In this document: piece by piece, positions 36,507 through 48,530 of the stretch | Layout: each line of letters opens with the position of its first letter | Position numbering within the stretch: the stretch's first letter is position 1 | Translations under genes and position numbers: made by a program | NCBI GenBank assembly: GCA_029379385.1 | Contig: CM055613.1 | Span: 13,286,001-13,350,000, forward strand | Reading direction: 5' to 3' | Length of the DNA: 64,000 nucleotides | Origin: Quillaja saponaria | Taxonomy: Eukaryota > Streptophyta > Magnoliopsida > Fabales > Quillajaceae | Notes under the pieces: generated by a model | What the model was told of the DNA's origin: nothing | The model's database searches: none | What the model saw: only the letters and a program-made list of their open reading frames with translations

Positions 36507-39276
36507 ATGGATAGGTATCAGAGGGTGGAGAAACCGAAGGCAGAGACACCTATAAACGAGAACGAGATTCGCGTTACTACTCAAGGCAGGATGAGGAATT
36601 ATATTACCTACGCCATCACTCTCCTCCAGGTATCCTCCTCCCTTTAAACTCTCGCCCCTGCAGAAAGAGAGGCGGAGTTTTTCGAGTAACTATTTGGCTA
36701 CTATTATCGGTTGGAATATGCGGATTCCACAGTCAAAAGAACAAACTGCACAGTGCACAGTGAATTATATATATTTTGATGTGAAAGAAAATCCTTACTG
36801 ATTACTGCCTTTCGTCATTGTGTTGGTCATACATTTTTTTTTTTTTTTTTGCATGCTATTTAGATTCTACCTATGTATCATGATTAAGCATCTGAAGTTA
36901 GAATTTGTTACACGTTGGTGTAGTGTCGACTCCAGTGAACCTTCCATCTACTATTTTCATGGTCAACTACTTAGATTGTATCCCACTTGTCATGAATAAG
37001 TATCTGACTGGAAAATTTTATGTTAATATAATGGGATCTCGATTAAGTGATATTTATAGGGAAAACATTTTTATGATTTTTGGAAAGGGGTTTTATTCAT
37101 ATATTGTGGGATTCCAGTAGTCTTTGTTATGGGCTTTAGTGATTTATAGGTTCTTCCTGTGTTGTGTGTCACATTTTCTTCTAGCGTGACTCTGGATTTG
37201 TTGTGTGCGCACCTACTAAGCAATTATTTCTCCATAAATTAATAGATTAATACCTTTTGGATTATTAGTTTTGTCTGTCTTACTACTGCCTGTATTTTTT
37301 TTATAGGAGAAAGGGTCCAATGAAATCGTTGTTAAAGCCATGGGCAGAGCTATCAGTAAGACTGTGATGATTGCTGAACTGATCAAGGTGGGATGAGTGG
37401 CATTTCTCTCTGCCTCCCTATTATCCTGCCCTCCCTAGCTTTGTAACGGATAGCTTTTCTTGTTTTCAGAGAAGGATTGTTGGTCTACATCAAATTACTT
37501 TAATTGGATCAACTGATATAACAGATACGTGGGAGCCACTTGAAGAAGGCCTTCTTCCGTAAGAAATAATGGATTGTTGTTGCTACTGAAAATTACTACT
37601 TTTTTATGTTTTTGTCCATGAATATCCCTATATTTATTTATTTATTGTTACCAGTTTGGAGACTACTCGTCATGTTTCCATGATCACAATTACTTTATCA
37701 AAGAACGAGTTGGATACATCCTCCACTGGGTAAGATAAATGCTATAAAATCTGATGATTAGTATTCCATTTTTTGTCCCAAGATGCAAGTCACAGTTATC
37801 TACCATATGATACAGATCCTGCATGAATTGGGTAAAACTAATATCAGCTCTATTTATCTGTTAGTGGTGCATCAGCTTTATATTTCTCATTAAGTATGAT
37901 CTTTGGTTAAGTATACAAAAGGATTTGATTATAACATCATTGCACAAGGATTTCAGTAGGTTGCCAAATTTTAAATTGGATTGGTATTATATATATTGTC
38001 TGCCTTTGTGCTTTGTCTTTCTAAATTTTTTTGGATGACTGTTAGATGCATTAAACAACTTTATTCTGTGATATAACATGCTTGTACATATGATCATTAT
38101 GTCCAGTGCTCCTCAACAGAAGAGTTTGATAGAAGGGTTCAAATTCAATTTTCACAATATTTGAGTAAGATGGTTAAAAAATCTCTGATTTTTGTATTAC
38201 AGGTTAATGAATTTTCTCTTGAATGTCAAGTGCAACAGACAACCATATGTGCATTTTCCCATGGATTTTCTAATCTGCCACATTTGACAGCTTCATTGGT
38301 GCTTGTATATTATTTGTACATCGTAACGGATGTCTTCTCTGCTTTGAATTTTATTTCAATGAAGAATGTAGATAGAAATCCTGTATGCTTACGATGTTTG
38401 TGACTCTGTGTGTACCTCTATGTGAGCACATGTATCACTCTTCCTGAAGATCAATGGTTTTTCTTGAGCTGATAATTTTTTATTGTAACTGAAACGATTC
38501 CAGCTATTCACTTTCTTTTTTCCTCTGATGCAGATACCAACCGCCTCTTCCGGCCGACCAAGTAAAGCCATTGAATGAATATGAAGAGGAAGGAGGTAAA
38601 CTACTAGTGTTTTCTTATGTTTATAAGGCTGTTGATGCTTTTAATTGAGTGTTTATACTTTGATCTGAACAGAGGGCTCACCAAGGATGCGAGGTAGGGG
38701 ACGTGGTGGTCGTGGAAGGGGCAGGGGTAGAGGTACTGCCTCTGTTTAAAACTGTGTACTTGCTTATTTGGAAAGTTAGATGCTCTTTGAGCTATAATTT
38801 TGCATGGATATGCATCTTCTCCCCTTATGAAATGTCAAAAATTGATTGGGACTTGATCTATTTTAAATTATATATGGCAGGATATTACAATGGAGGGGCG
38901 GAATATAGTGGGGATGGTTGGGATGGTGGACGTGGTTATGGGGGAAGAGGACGTGGCCGCTCAAGGGGTCGTGGTTTCCGGGGGCGAGGAAGGGGCTATG
39001 GTGGCCAGTCATTTGGATATTATGACTATGGTGAATCTGATGCACCACCTACCCAACGTGGTGAGTTTTAGGAAATGAATCTTAAATTTCTCTTCCAAGA
39101 AGTTGAAGTTCTGATGCATGTTTGTTGTGTTATGAGCTCTCAGTAACATTTTAGTAATAGAGGTTGGATGTTATTTTGCAGGGCGGGGACGTGGAAGGGG
39201 AAGGGGAAGGGGAAGGGGACATGGACGTGGTCGTAATTCAATATCTGATGGGGCAGGCTGGGCAGCCACTGCTTGA
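36507..39276 (+). CDS. Alba-domain DNA/RNA-binding protein with C-terminal RGG repeats
   Basis: Plant Alba protein of the longer, RGG-tailed class (Arabidopsis ALBA4-6 type), binding RNA and R-loops in nucleus and cytoplasm. Exons: 36507-36629, 37307-37387, 37470-37558, 37655-37729, 38534-38595, 38673-38732, 38881-39060 and 39182-39276; 254 aa, phases intact. The Alba fold spans about residues 18-105: IRVTTQGRMRNYITYAITLLQ, NEIVVKAMGRAISKTVMIAE, RRIVGLHQITLIGST, RHVSMITITLSK. From about 140 onward come RGRGGRGRGRGR, a YNGGAEYSGDGW spacer, YGGRGRGRSRGRGFRGRGRG and a final run of GR dipeptides (from an AGGGGA nucleotide repeat) before NSISDGAGWAATA. The ATG follows the 5'-UTR intron acceptor directly. 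Low-complexity exons generate antisense frames that should be ignored. Confidence 0.94.
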
Positions 39277-40942
39277 AAAATGGGTATCACTTAAAAATGT
39301 TGGATTGGAAGAAGATATGGCTGCCTTCTGTGCTTGGTATTTTATTAGACTGGTCTAATGTTGCAGCCATGGTGTTGCAGTTTTGTCTTAGTATTTTCTT
39401 CCTCCCAGGTTTCTAATTTTTGACTATAATGGTTCAGTAGGTTACTTGTGGAGTAGGAAGTTTGCTTGGCTTTTTTTTACACGACCAGAAATTTATCGAA
39501 GTTGTAGAATTCTTTTAATAGGAATGATAAGAGGTAAATTCTTTCATAAGTTTAGTTGATGTTGCTTTTCTATCCTTACCTAAAAAATAGATTGTAATAA
39601 TGATTGTTGTTGTAGTTTTGTGAACTTTCAACTTGTTTTATGATTCTTTTACCAATTCCACTAGATGTATAGGTCCTGCATTGAGTAGCCATTGGGAGAA
39701 AAAGAAAATCTGCGGTGAGCTCAAGAAACATACTATGTAATAAGTATCAATCACATCCACTATTGTTGGATTATCTTCTATTAGGATAGAAATCGTTCAG
39801 ATATTGTTGGACAAGGAAAACCAAACATTATCTAAACAATCAAAACTTTGCTGTTATGTAATTCACCCAAAAATTAATAAGATTCTGGGAATGAGCTTCT
39901 ATCTCTGACACTCGTTATATAAAACTATTAAACACAATTACAAAAACCTATTGATTGGTAAAATTGCATAACTATTTCTTTTATTCAAATCATGTTTTTA
40001 TAATTTTCAAAGCAATGTAGCATTGTTCATGTTGTGATGGAAACTAGAAATTTAAAGCGTTAATTGCTTGCATTACAAACTGGACATGCCTTAACACGTC
40101 TATGTAAGAAAACATGGTTAACTAGTAGACTTAATTCTAGATATAAAAATTTGTAAATCACTTTGCTCAATTGCATTTGAGCCTTTCACCTCTTTAATCT
40201 TCCCATCTCTTTTTCTTTTAGTAGGTATGGGGAAAATGAATGTTACATCTCATTATGGTAGTTAATATAAATCATCAGAAGTAAATAGAATTGTTAATAT
40301 ACAATCACAACAATATGAAATTTATATAACCAGACTATGTGTGCCTTACCAAGTTGACTTAGATCCTAAAATCAACCATGACTCCTTGTTTGGAAAGATA
40401 GCCAACTAGACCCTTTGATGTAAGTTGTCAGACTCGGACAAAAGTTGAAGTTGTTTAAGGGAAAAAGAAAGATTAATCTCATAAGTCACAGCTACATAAG
40501 CACTGAATCACAGCCACAACTCACAAGTTCAGCAAGAACAATATCAGAAGTAGGAGAAACCTTGGGAAGACAATAGAAAATCCAAGATGTGTTGAGTAAT
40601 GCAAAGATGGAAGATACATTCCGAAGTCCAGAAAGGGTTACGATACATATGACAACAAATCTTCTTCAATCATATTTATGAATTATAATTCAATGCTATT
40701 CGAAGATTAAATAAACTCAAAGAATAACCCTAAGACCAACAGATATGTAATGAAAGAATAGATGAAAAAAACTCTTACAAATATGTCAGCCACTCATTCT
40801 TCTGTATCTAACACAACCCTAAGAATACATGTTCCACCCAAAATTCGTGCAACAATGTGAAGCGTGTGGTATTATATGAAGAGCTTCTTCAACCAAGGAT
40901 CAATCCCTACAATGCATAATTCAAAGCTATCTTGAGCATTAT
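39277..40942. other. Convergent intergenic region between the Alba and CESA genes
   Basis: Both genes end here. 39277-39700 is T-rich and probably the Alba 3' UTR; sequence just right of 40800 is probably the CESA 3' UTR. In between is AT-rich spacer with no recognisable gene or repeat. Confidence 0.5.
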
Positions 40943-43900
40943 TTACGATTCGTCGCAATTCAATCCACAAACTTCTAACACAGGGCCATCTTTTGACACA
41001 AACGGGTTGATTCGAACCCACAGAAGAGTCAATATCGATGACAGCAGAATTGACCAGACCAAAATAATGGTGGGCATCCGATCTTGTTTTCCCAGTAACC
41101 CCTTAAGGAATGGGTAGAGGTGCATGATGACCCAAAAGGCAAAAAATAGCCTACCAAACAGTGGGCCCCATGAATCATACCCGTTATTGATGGCATCGGA
41201 TATGCCCACGATAACCCCAATTATATTTATGATTAACAAAGTTGTTGGAGGGATTAACAGTGATGTCCACTTGAAGATGTAAAGTTCTGAAAATGCTCCA
41301 TCATCAGCAGCTTTTGAGGTAACAGTGAAGTTCGTGCTGACTCCAGCCAAAACCTTCAGTAAACCCTGGAAGAGAGCAAAAAGATGTGATGAAACACCTC
41401 CAATTACCCAAAATTGCTCATTCCTCCACCAGTCATCAATGCCAACACCACCCCACTGCATCTCAAGGATACCAGTCGCAGCAATGGATATGAAGAGGGC
41501 CATGAACACAAGACTAGCGTAGTTACTAATCTGCATGTCAGGAAGAACACATATCAGGATCTGGTAGCTAAGTCAATCGTACTAAGTTTATAAAAGTAGC
41601 ATGTATCACTTTTAAAGCTAAAGTTCAAGGTATTCAGAGGTATTACCTCCGGAACAATAAATTCTCCAGTCAGGAGACAGATTGCTGGCAGAGTACAGTA
41701 AACAAGCAAGGGAATGGAAGTCCAGGGATATACCACTGAATTTATATAGGAAAACCGTTCCAGCCATTTTAACCCACCCCCATAGCCATACCAAATTGGA
41801 CAATGTCTGCTCAAGAAAATCTCCACAGACCCAAGGGCCCACCTAAGAACCTGGTGCAGACGATCTGAGAGGTTGATAGGAGCAGAACCCTTGAACGCAG
41901 GCCGCTTAGGGATGCAGTACACAGACCGCCAGCCATGGCAATGCATTTTAAATCCAGTCAAAATATCCTCAGTTACAGAACCATATATCCAACCAACCTG
42001 ATTACATGTTCAGAATTTTTAGAACACAGTAAGGTGAAACTGTAGAATTAGAACAAGTTAAAAACACAAGTTTTCTGCTACTTACTTCCTTCCCCCATAG
42101 CGTTTTATCTTCGTAACCACAGCTGATCACTTGGATGGCTTCTTTTAAAAGTGAAGCAGGACTTACATCCTGGGGAACTCCACCATTTTCAAGAAGTGAC
42201 GAGGCTATAAAAACTGGAGACTGCCCAAATCTCTTCTCCAATTTCATTTGAGACATATTGGATGACTTGTTATTTTTTGATTCTGCGATAGCAATTCAAT
42301 TTAGACTGCTGTTCTAGGGATTTCCAACTTTAAATGAACAATTTGTGAAGCCAAATATATTTTAATTTAAATCCTGACCTCCAATTCCTTCTTCGATATT
42401 TTCAAGTGCATGTATCTGCTTTGATGCTTCCCTGTGCTTCGATTTCTTTTTCTCCTTGGTCTTTGCATTCTTTTTCTTTCTAGAGCCACAACACAGACAA
42501 CACCATTTTGGCCAACAGTTACAGGTTTTGCTTGGGGCCTTCTTCTTGGAAGGGGCATCATATCCATAAAGTGCTAGCCTTCTGAAAACGCATCCAGTTC
42601 CAACATATATTGGTCCTTGTAAGCCATCTAGTCCTTTCATGTTGATCTGTAAAAATAGGGACATTAGCCTTTGCAATAATGAACACTAAAGCAAAGAAGA
42701 AAAATAAACAAAACAGGATGAATAATACATACATCAAAAAACACAACATTTCGATTTGAATATCTATCATGGCGATCAATCCCGTCAAATCTTTGAGGAA
42801 ATTGCACATAGCAAACTTTCTTTCCAGATGTAGGATCCATCATAAAACACATGGCCTCTCGAAGTGCCCTACTGTTGTTAATGTAGTGATCACAATCAAC
42901 ATTCAGAAGATAAGGTGCATTTGAGATAATTGCCGAGGCCCGTACCTACATTCATTAAGAATTAAACAATAGTATTTTAGATCATGTTTTTGTTGTCTGA
43001 AAACAGCATGAAAGATTTCGTGTTGCAAGCCTTACCAGTGCATTCATTGCACCAGCCTTCTTGTGGTGTTCAAACCCTGGCCTCTTTTCTCGAGAAACAT
43101 AAACCAGGCGAGGTAACTCATTTCCTTCAATATCACGAACACCATCGTGTCCAAGGAAGACCTGAGAAAGCAAGAAATTTTGTTCATTTGTAGTTTAAAA
43201 AGACAATCAATGACTTGTAAATTGTAATGACCATATTTCAATCCCTTAGCCCGACAGAGGGTGGAGGTGGTTTAAACTCTGAACCTCTACTAGCAAATTT
43301 ACTTGCAAAGGACTAATACTGCATAGTAACCTTATCTATATTTCAATCAACTGATTTATATGACAGGTAAACAATAGCCATCAGACCTCTTGTATCATTT
43401 ACCCAGAACAAGTAAATCATAGTTATATTGCAACAATGAAAAGAACATAAAGGGGATGTTGCATCTTGCTGGGACTCATAAAGTAACACTATTTCAAAAT
43501 ATGTATCCGGTAAAAAGAAATAGCAGCTCACCTGAATCATGCCAGGATGGTCCCGAACATTATTTCCAGGCCACGGAGTCCCATCCTGCATGGTCCATCC
43601 TTCCTCAGGAACTTTTTGTGCCATTGCCACCAAACCATTTATTCTTACTTTAAATTCTTCATATTCCCTCTGTGACAGCCAAAAAGGAAAAAGAGGAGCA
43701 ATTTATCACAATCATTAAATAAAACCTGAAAAGTAAGAGGAGCAATTTATCACAATCATCAAGTAAACAGCAAGGAGAAAAGTTCAAAACCTTCATTGCT
43801 CGCCTTTCCCTGACAAATGCTGGATGTACTTTGTTTTTCAGATAGTCAATATTCTGATTAAAATACCATTCTGGAGCCCGTGGCTCAATATTGAATTTCT

Positions 43901-46900
43901 TACAGAAAGGGACCCATTTTCTAGCAAACTCAGATGTCTCAGACAGTGCTTCAAATGTGAGCATGGCAGCACCATCATCTGAGACATAGCATGCGACTTT
44001 ATCAATTGGATAATCAACTGCTAGGATGGAAAGAACTGTGTTTGCAGTGATTAGAGGAGGTTCTTTTGTAGGATCAACTGTACTCACAAAGATGTCTACA
44101 CTGGCCAACTCAGATGGCTTCCCTTCTTTTTCATACCTGTAGTCAATTAAGAACTAGATGGTCAAGTAACAAATCATGAACTAAGGAGGAAACAGCAAAA
44201 TAAGGGAACATGACTACATATAATTTAGGAAAGTGTTACTAAAAATGAGGACATAAAAGCAGAAAAAGATAGGTTGGCCCCATTTACCTCAGAGATAGTC
44301 GATCAAGGTATGTTTCTCGCTCTATAGGGTACCACTTCGGAAATTGATCCAGAATCCATGATACAGGCAAACCATATTTCACATATAACTGAAGTCAACC
44401 ACAAACCATATGCATCTTTAACTGGGTGGAGAATTCTATAATGGAAGAAAATGCCTAGGATTACAAGGCGGAGTAGGATAATCAATCTGTATGGGTTTAT
44501 CTTGCTTGAAGGGAGAGGTAGCTTCCTCGAAAGTGGCTGTCTTCCTTCATCCATCCTGATGGAGTGCATAGACAAAGCTTATCAATAACGGAAAGTTCAG
44601 AAACATATATCACTGAAAACTTGAACATGATAAAAAATGAAAGAATAACAACTTTCATTCAGAATTAGATTTGTATCATTCTATTGTTACATTATACAAC
44701 TAAAAAAAATCAATAGCACATTACCAAGATTAAGTGAAAAAACTGGGGGCTTTGGGGGAAGAAGATTTGGTCCATCATACATTATCCCCAGAGTACTGAT
44801 CTATCAAGATTGTGACCAAAATGGATCACAAATCACGCTAATATAACTTAATAACATATGTTATCAATGCATATCAACTTTCATTGGGGTACATGCTGAA
44901 AACGAAAATTTTTAGCGAAGAGTCTGTTGCAATCCCCATATATACATATAGGTACTTAAGAGGCATGCAACTTAACATTCAAGTCGTCATAAATCACACT
45001 CAACAATACACTCAAAGTAAGGAAAAAGTGAATATAGCACTTGAGTTTAGAGCTCAATATGATTTAAGCAGGTAATAACCTATGACAAATATGCAGAAAG
45101 AAATGCTAAAGGAAATACATCCTAGCATCACCGTTTGGCAATTATTTTGAAGTTATGTTTATCAGGTATTGATAGATTTTTGATAATCCTTGCAGCTCTA
45201 TCTACTGCCTCAATGGGTTAAACTCATTTTAGAATAAATAAAAGAAGTTTCAACTTCAACTCTAATGATGAAAAAACAAACAACTACTATCAGGGAGATA
45301 GAGGTGGAGAAAAATAGAAACATCATTTAGTCACTTACATGGGCAAATCAGAATCATCCAATTCATTTCCATCAAAGATTCCATCATTGTCTCCTTCGTG
45401 CTTTACCACTTGAAGTTTGTCATTCTGCCTTTTCTTCCACTCTTCCATTCGGTCTTTCCATGCCACACTTCCATAACCATATACCGCAATGTCTTTCTTT
45501 GGAACCATTGGTCTGGGTTGTACTATGACATTGAAACCACCAAAGTCACAATCTAACAGATAATATTAAACAGCAACAGCACAAGGATATATAACTCCAG
45601 AGCGGAATATGACTTACAAGGTGTAGCTGGATAAGGAATAGGCATCGGATGATTTCTGTTTCCATGACCCATAGACGGGGGAACAATTAGAGCATGATGA
45701 TCAGAACATATCTCTGAATCCTATAAAGAAGAAAAACTCTGTCATATAGCATTTATACTAACAAAAGTGAACACATACACAATTCAAAAGAGTACATTAA
45801 ATAAGATAACGGGGAGACACTGCCTTTTACCTCCTCACCATATGTCAAAAGAGGGATTCCAGAATTAAGAGGGGAGGCTTCCTGTTTCACTTGTGCTGGA
45901 ATTCCAGAACCAAAGTTGAGGCGGCCAGAAAGCATTGCTTCTGGAACTTGTTGGTGGCCCAGAGCATCATAATCAAACTCGTTATCCAAATCATCAATGT
46001 CATCCTCATCCTCATCACCTTCAACCCTGGGACATCCTGCATTTCAGTCATCGCTTAGACAGAGTTGCAGAAGAGGTACATCAATGAAGATTTGGATAGA
46101 AGAACTTAGAGAATAAAAAATTCACCTTTGATGCGCTTGTATCTGGTCTTACATTGAGGACAAGCTTGATTTCCCTCCCTTCTCTCATATTCATAGCAAG
46201 GCCGACAAACGGGGAAAGCACATTCATTGCAAGCAACAAAGAGCTCCCCTTCCACTGTAATCTCTATCTCATCCCCACAAATCTGACATATTTGCCCACT
46301 CAATTCCTTAACAGACTTAATCTGTGAACAGAACCAATGAAAGAGCGTTAACAGTACTATCATTAATCAACTACTGACAGGTGCCAACCAGAAATGGGAA
46401 AAAAGTAAATAGAGATTAATTAATCGAATCTCAATTATCCTTGCCCAAAACATCAAGTTCTACTATATAGTTAACCGGATACTTAAAAAGTTCTTCAAAA
46501 AAGTTAAATATTTCCCTCAACATTCAAAGAACATTTAAAGATGTCCTCACTAGCTGTTGGACAAGGTCTGATAATAATACCCCTACAGTCCTGGATGCTG
46601 AGTACGCACATGAGTGGGAATGTGAAGGAGAGCCAAGGGGGCATTCCATGCCCTCCTCTCCAATTGTCATTTTTTCTCCCCTCCAAATATGTGGGGGGAG
46701 TGGAGACAAGGGGACAAGACTCATATATCTAATTCTCTTCCCTCACCTCCCCTCCTTCACCTTATTAAAACATCCGAAAAAAGGGTAACATTATCCCCTC
46801 CCCTTCCTTTATATACCCTCAAAACTCCCATACATAGCTTAAGGATATGACACTAGAAAGGGTCAAATGGTATTAAAATCAATCCCAGTCTGAATCTTTT

Positions 46901-47469
46901 CTATACAACACAAAATCTAGCAATATGTAATCTTAAATAGAACTGAAAATTCAAGCGAGCAGACACAAGTAATTTTTGGTCATATAAAAAAATGATAATA
47001 ATAGTAACAACGGAAAAGTAGCTGGTACCACAAGACTGGAGCACTGCAACTCTTAAGACACTAAAAGTGAAATCAACATTGCAAGCAAATAAATTGCATC
47101 AGAATAAAATAATCACCGCACGTCGTCAAAGAAAATAACAGGAATATGCAGCTCAAGAACAAGCCAATATAAACATTCTATGAACAAGATAAACTAAAAC
47201 CAAGAGGATGCACAAATTTCCAATATGACTAGAAATCAAAAGACAAATTGCGTACCAAAACCCCACTAAAAAGCTCTAATTTGCTATATTTCTAACAGAA
47301 CCTGAATATAAAATAGGCAGAGATTCAGATGGGTATTCTGAAAAGCGACAGGTGAATCGTGAAATGAGGGGTATCTAACGCATCTTACCCGTCCAGTCTC
47401 ATCTGCATTGATCAGCACAAACTCATTCCTGTTATGAGACCCAGCAACGAGTCGACCCCCGGTGTGCAT
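40943..47469 (-). CDS. Cellulose synthase catalytic subunit, CESA6 clade (primary cell wall)
   Basis: Plasma-membrane GT2 enzyme making beta-1,4-glucan from UDP-glucose in rosette complexes. Exons (minus): 47469-47389, 46321-46126, 46036-45831, 45720-45618, 45552-45339, 44555-44288, 44136-43791, 43669-43532, 43161-43036, 42945-42733, 42646-42379, 42282-42086, 41997-41647 and 41530-40943; 1097 aa after discounting one base. N-terminus [20 protein letters not shown] and tail [12 protein letters not shown] match the CESA2/5/6/9 group. RING-type zinc finger with eight Cys (39, 42, 58, 61, 66, 69, 81, 84). Catalytic SDDGAAML (exon 7), NVDCDHY (exon 10), SVTED and QVLRW (exon 13). Class-specific region with [18 protein letters not shown]. 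Six C-terminal membrane helices from exon 13 on. Oddity: an extra base at about 44365 breaks the frame at residue 330 in the N-terminal membrane region; WFA is then read CIMDSG instead of [12 protein letters not shown]6 versus its paralogues is not resolved. Confidence 0.95.
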
Positions 47470-48530
47470 CACTAACGGCACTTAGATTCAACAAGTCCAG
47501 CTCTTCAAATCAAGAAATCCCCAACTCACACCAACACTTTTTCTGGGTCTGCTCCACCCCAAGTCGCTCAAAAGATTCCCTTTTGCGTTCCAGCCAGTCA
47601 CTTAAACACCCATCACAAGAAAGCTAAATCCCACATATGGAAAAAGCAAACGAATCGACAATGACTATTTTTTCTTTTTAAATAAAAAGAAAATTAAAAA
47701 AAAAACAACGTCTTGGGTGTCAGCTTGTATTTTGATTCGTTCTCAAGCCCAAGTCTCTGTGACCCAGCTGGTCTTAATCTATAATTATGATTTTCAGTAA
47801 CGAGACTGAGAAAATGTGTATGTGGGAGAGATAATAAGGACGCGTACGAGAGAAGGAGATTGCAATGAAGGACAAGTAGAAATCGATAAGAAAATAGAAG
47901 ATATTGAAAACAAGAACAACAAATATTTAATAAAGGAATGACTTAGTGTTAGAGAGGTGGTGGGGTGGGGCCCAGATTGTGCTGGTAGCGCTGGGCTGTG
48001 CCCCCACCGGAGAGTTTGGTGAAAACCTTTTTTCCTCTTTGTTGGTATTGAAAATTTAAGGCTTTTCTCTGGTGCGAGAAAATTTTTAATTCTGTGGATT
48101 GGCTGCTTCTTTTCACTTTCACAGTTTCACACTTTTCACTAACTCTTTGTCTGTCTGTGTATCTAGTTTCTAGGTATACATACAAAAATACAAACACAAC
48201 TACATAAATACACACTTTCTCTCTCTAAATGGTCACTGTTTAAGCGGGGAAAGCACAAGATAACAGAGGAAGATGAATCAAAGTGACTACAGAGTAGGAT
48301 CTGCTCACGCGGCGTAGATATGTCTATTTTCTTTCTCTCTCTTACTCTCTCTCTCTAAATGCTATATAAATGGTAGGAATATACCAAAGCGTTAGCTGTA
48401 CGGACATTTGCTTGACTGTTATCAGTGTTGACTGGCGCTGTTTTCAGATCTGGGTCTTGGATAATACCCGACAATATTCGGATCCATGTTGACTGGCGCT
48501 GTTTTAAGAATAATGAACTGTTTTACACTG
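47470..48530 (-). promoter_or_regulatory. CESA 5' leader and promoter region
   Basis: Upstream of the CESA start on the minus strand. It contains two pyrimidine/purine microsatellite patches at 48217-48229 and 48330-48357 (CT/GA repeats, typical of plant leaders) and a TATATAAA-like site at 48362-48369. A perfect 19-bp direct repeat, TGTTGACTGGCGCTGTTTT, occurs at 48426-48444 and 48487-48505. The transcription start is not determined. Confidence 0.45.

Noticed and set aside
38863..39048. His/Pro-rich antisense frame over the Alba RGG exon
   Set aside because: Shadow of GGN-repeat coding DNA on the plus strand.
41029..41220. 63-residue frame within the last CESA exon
   Set aside because: Alternate frame of the conserved C-terminal membrane region; the long frame ending at 40943 is the real one.
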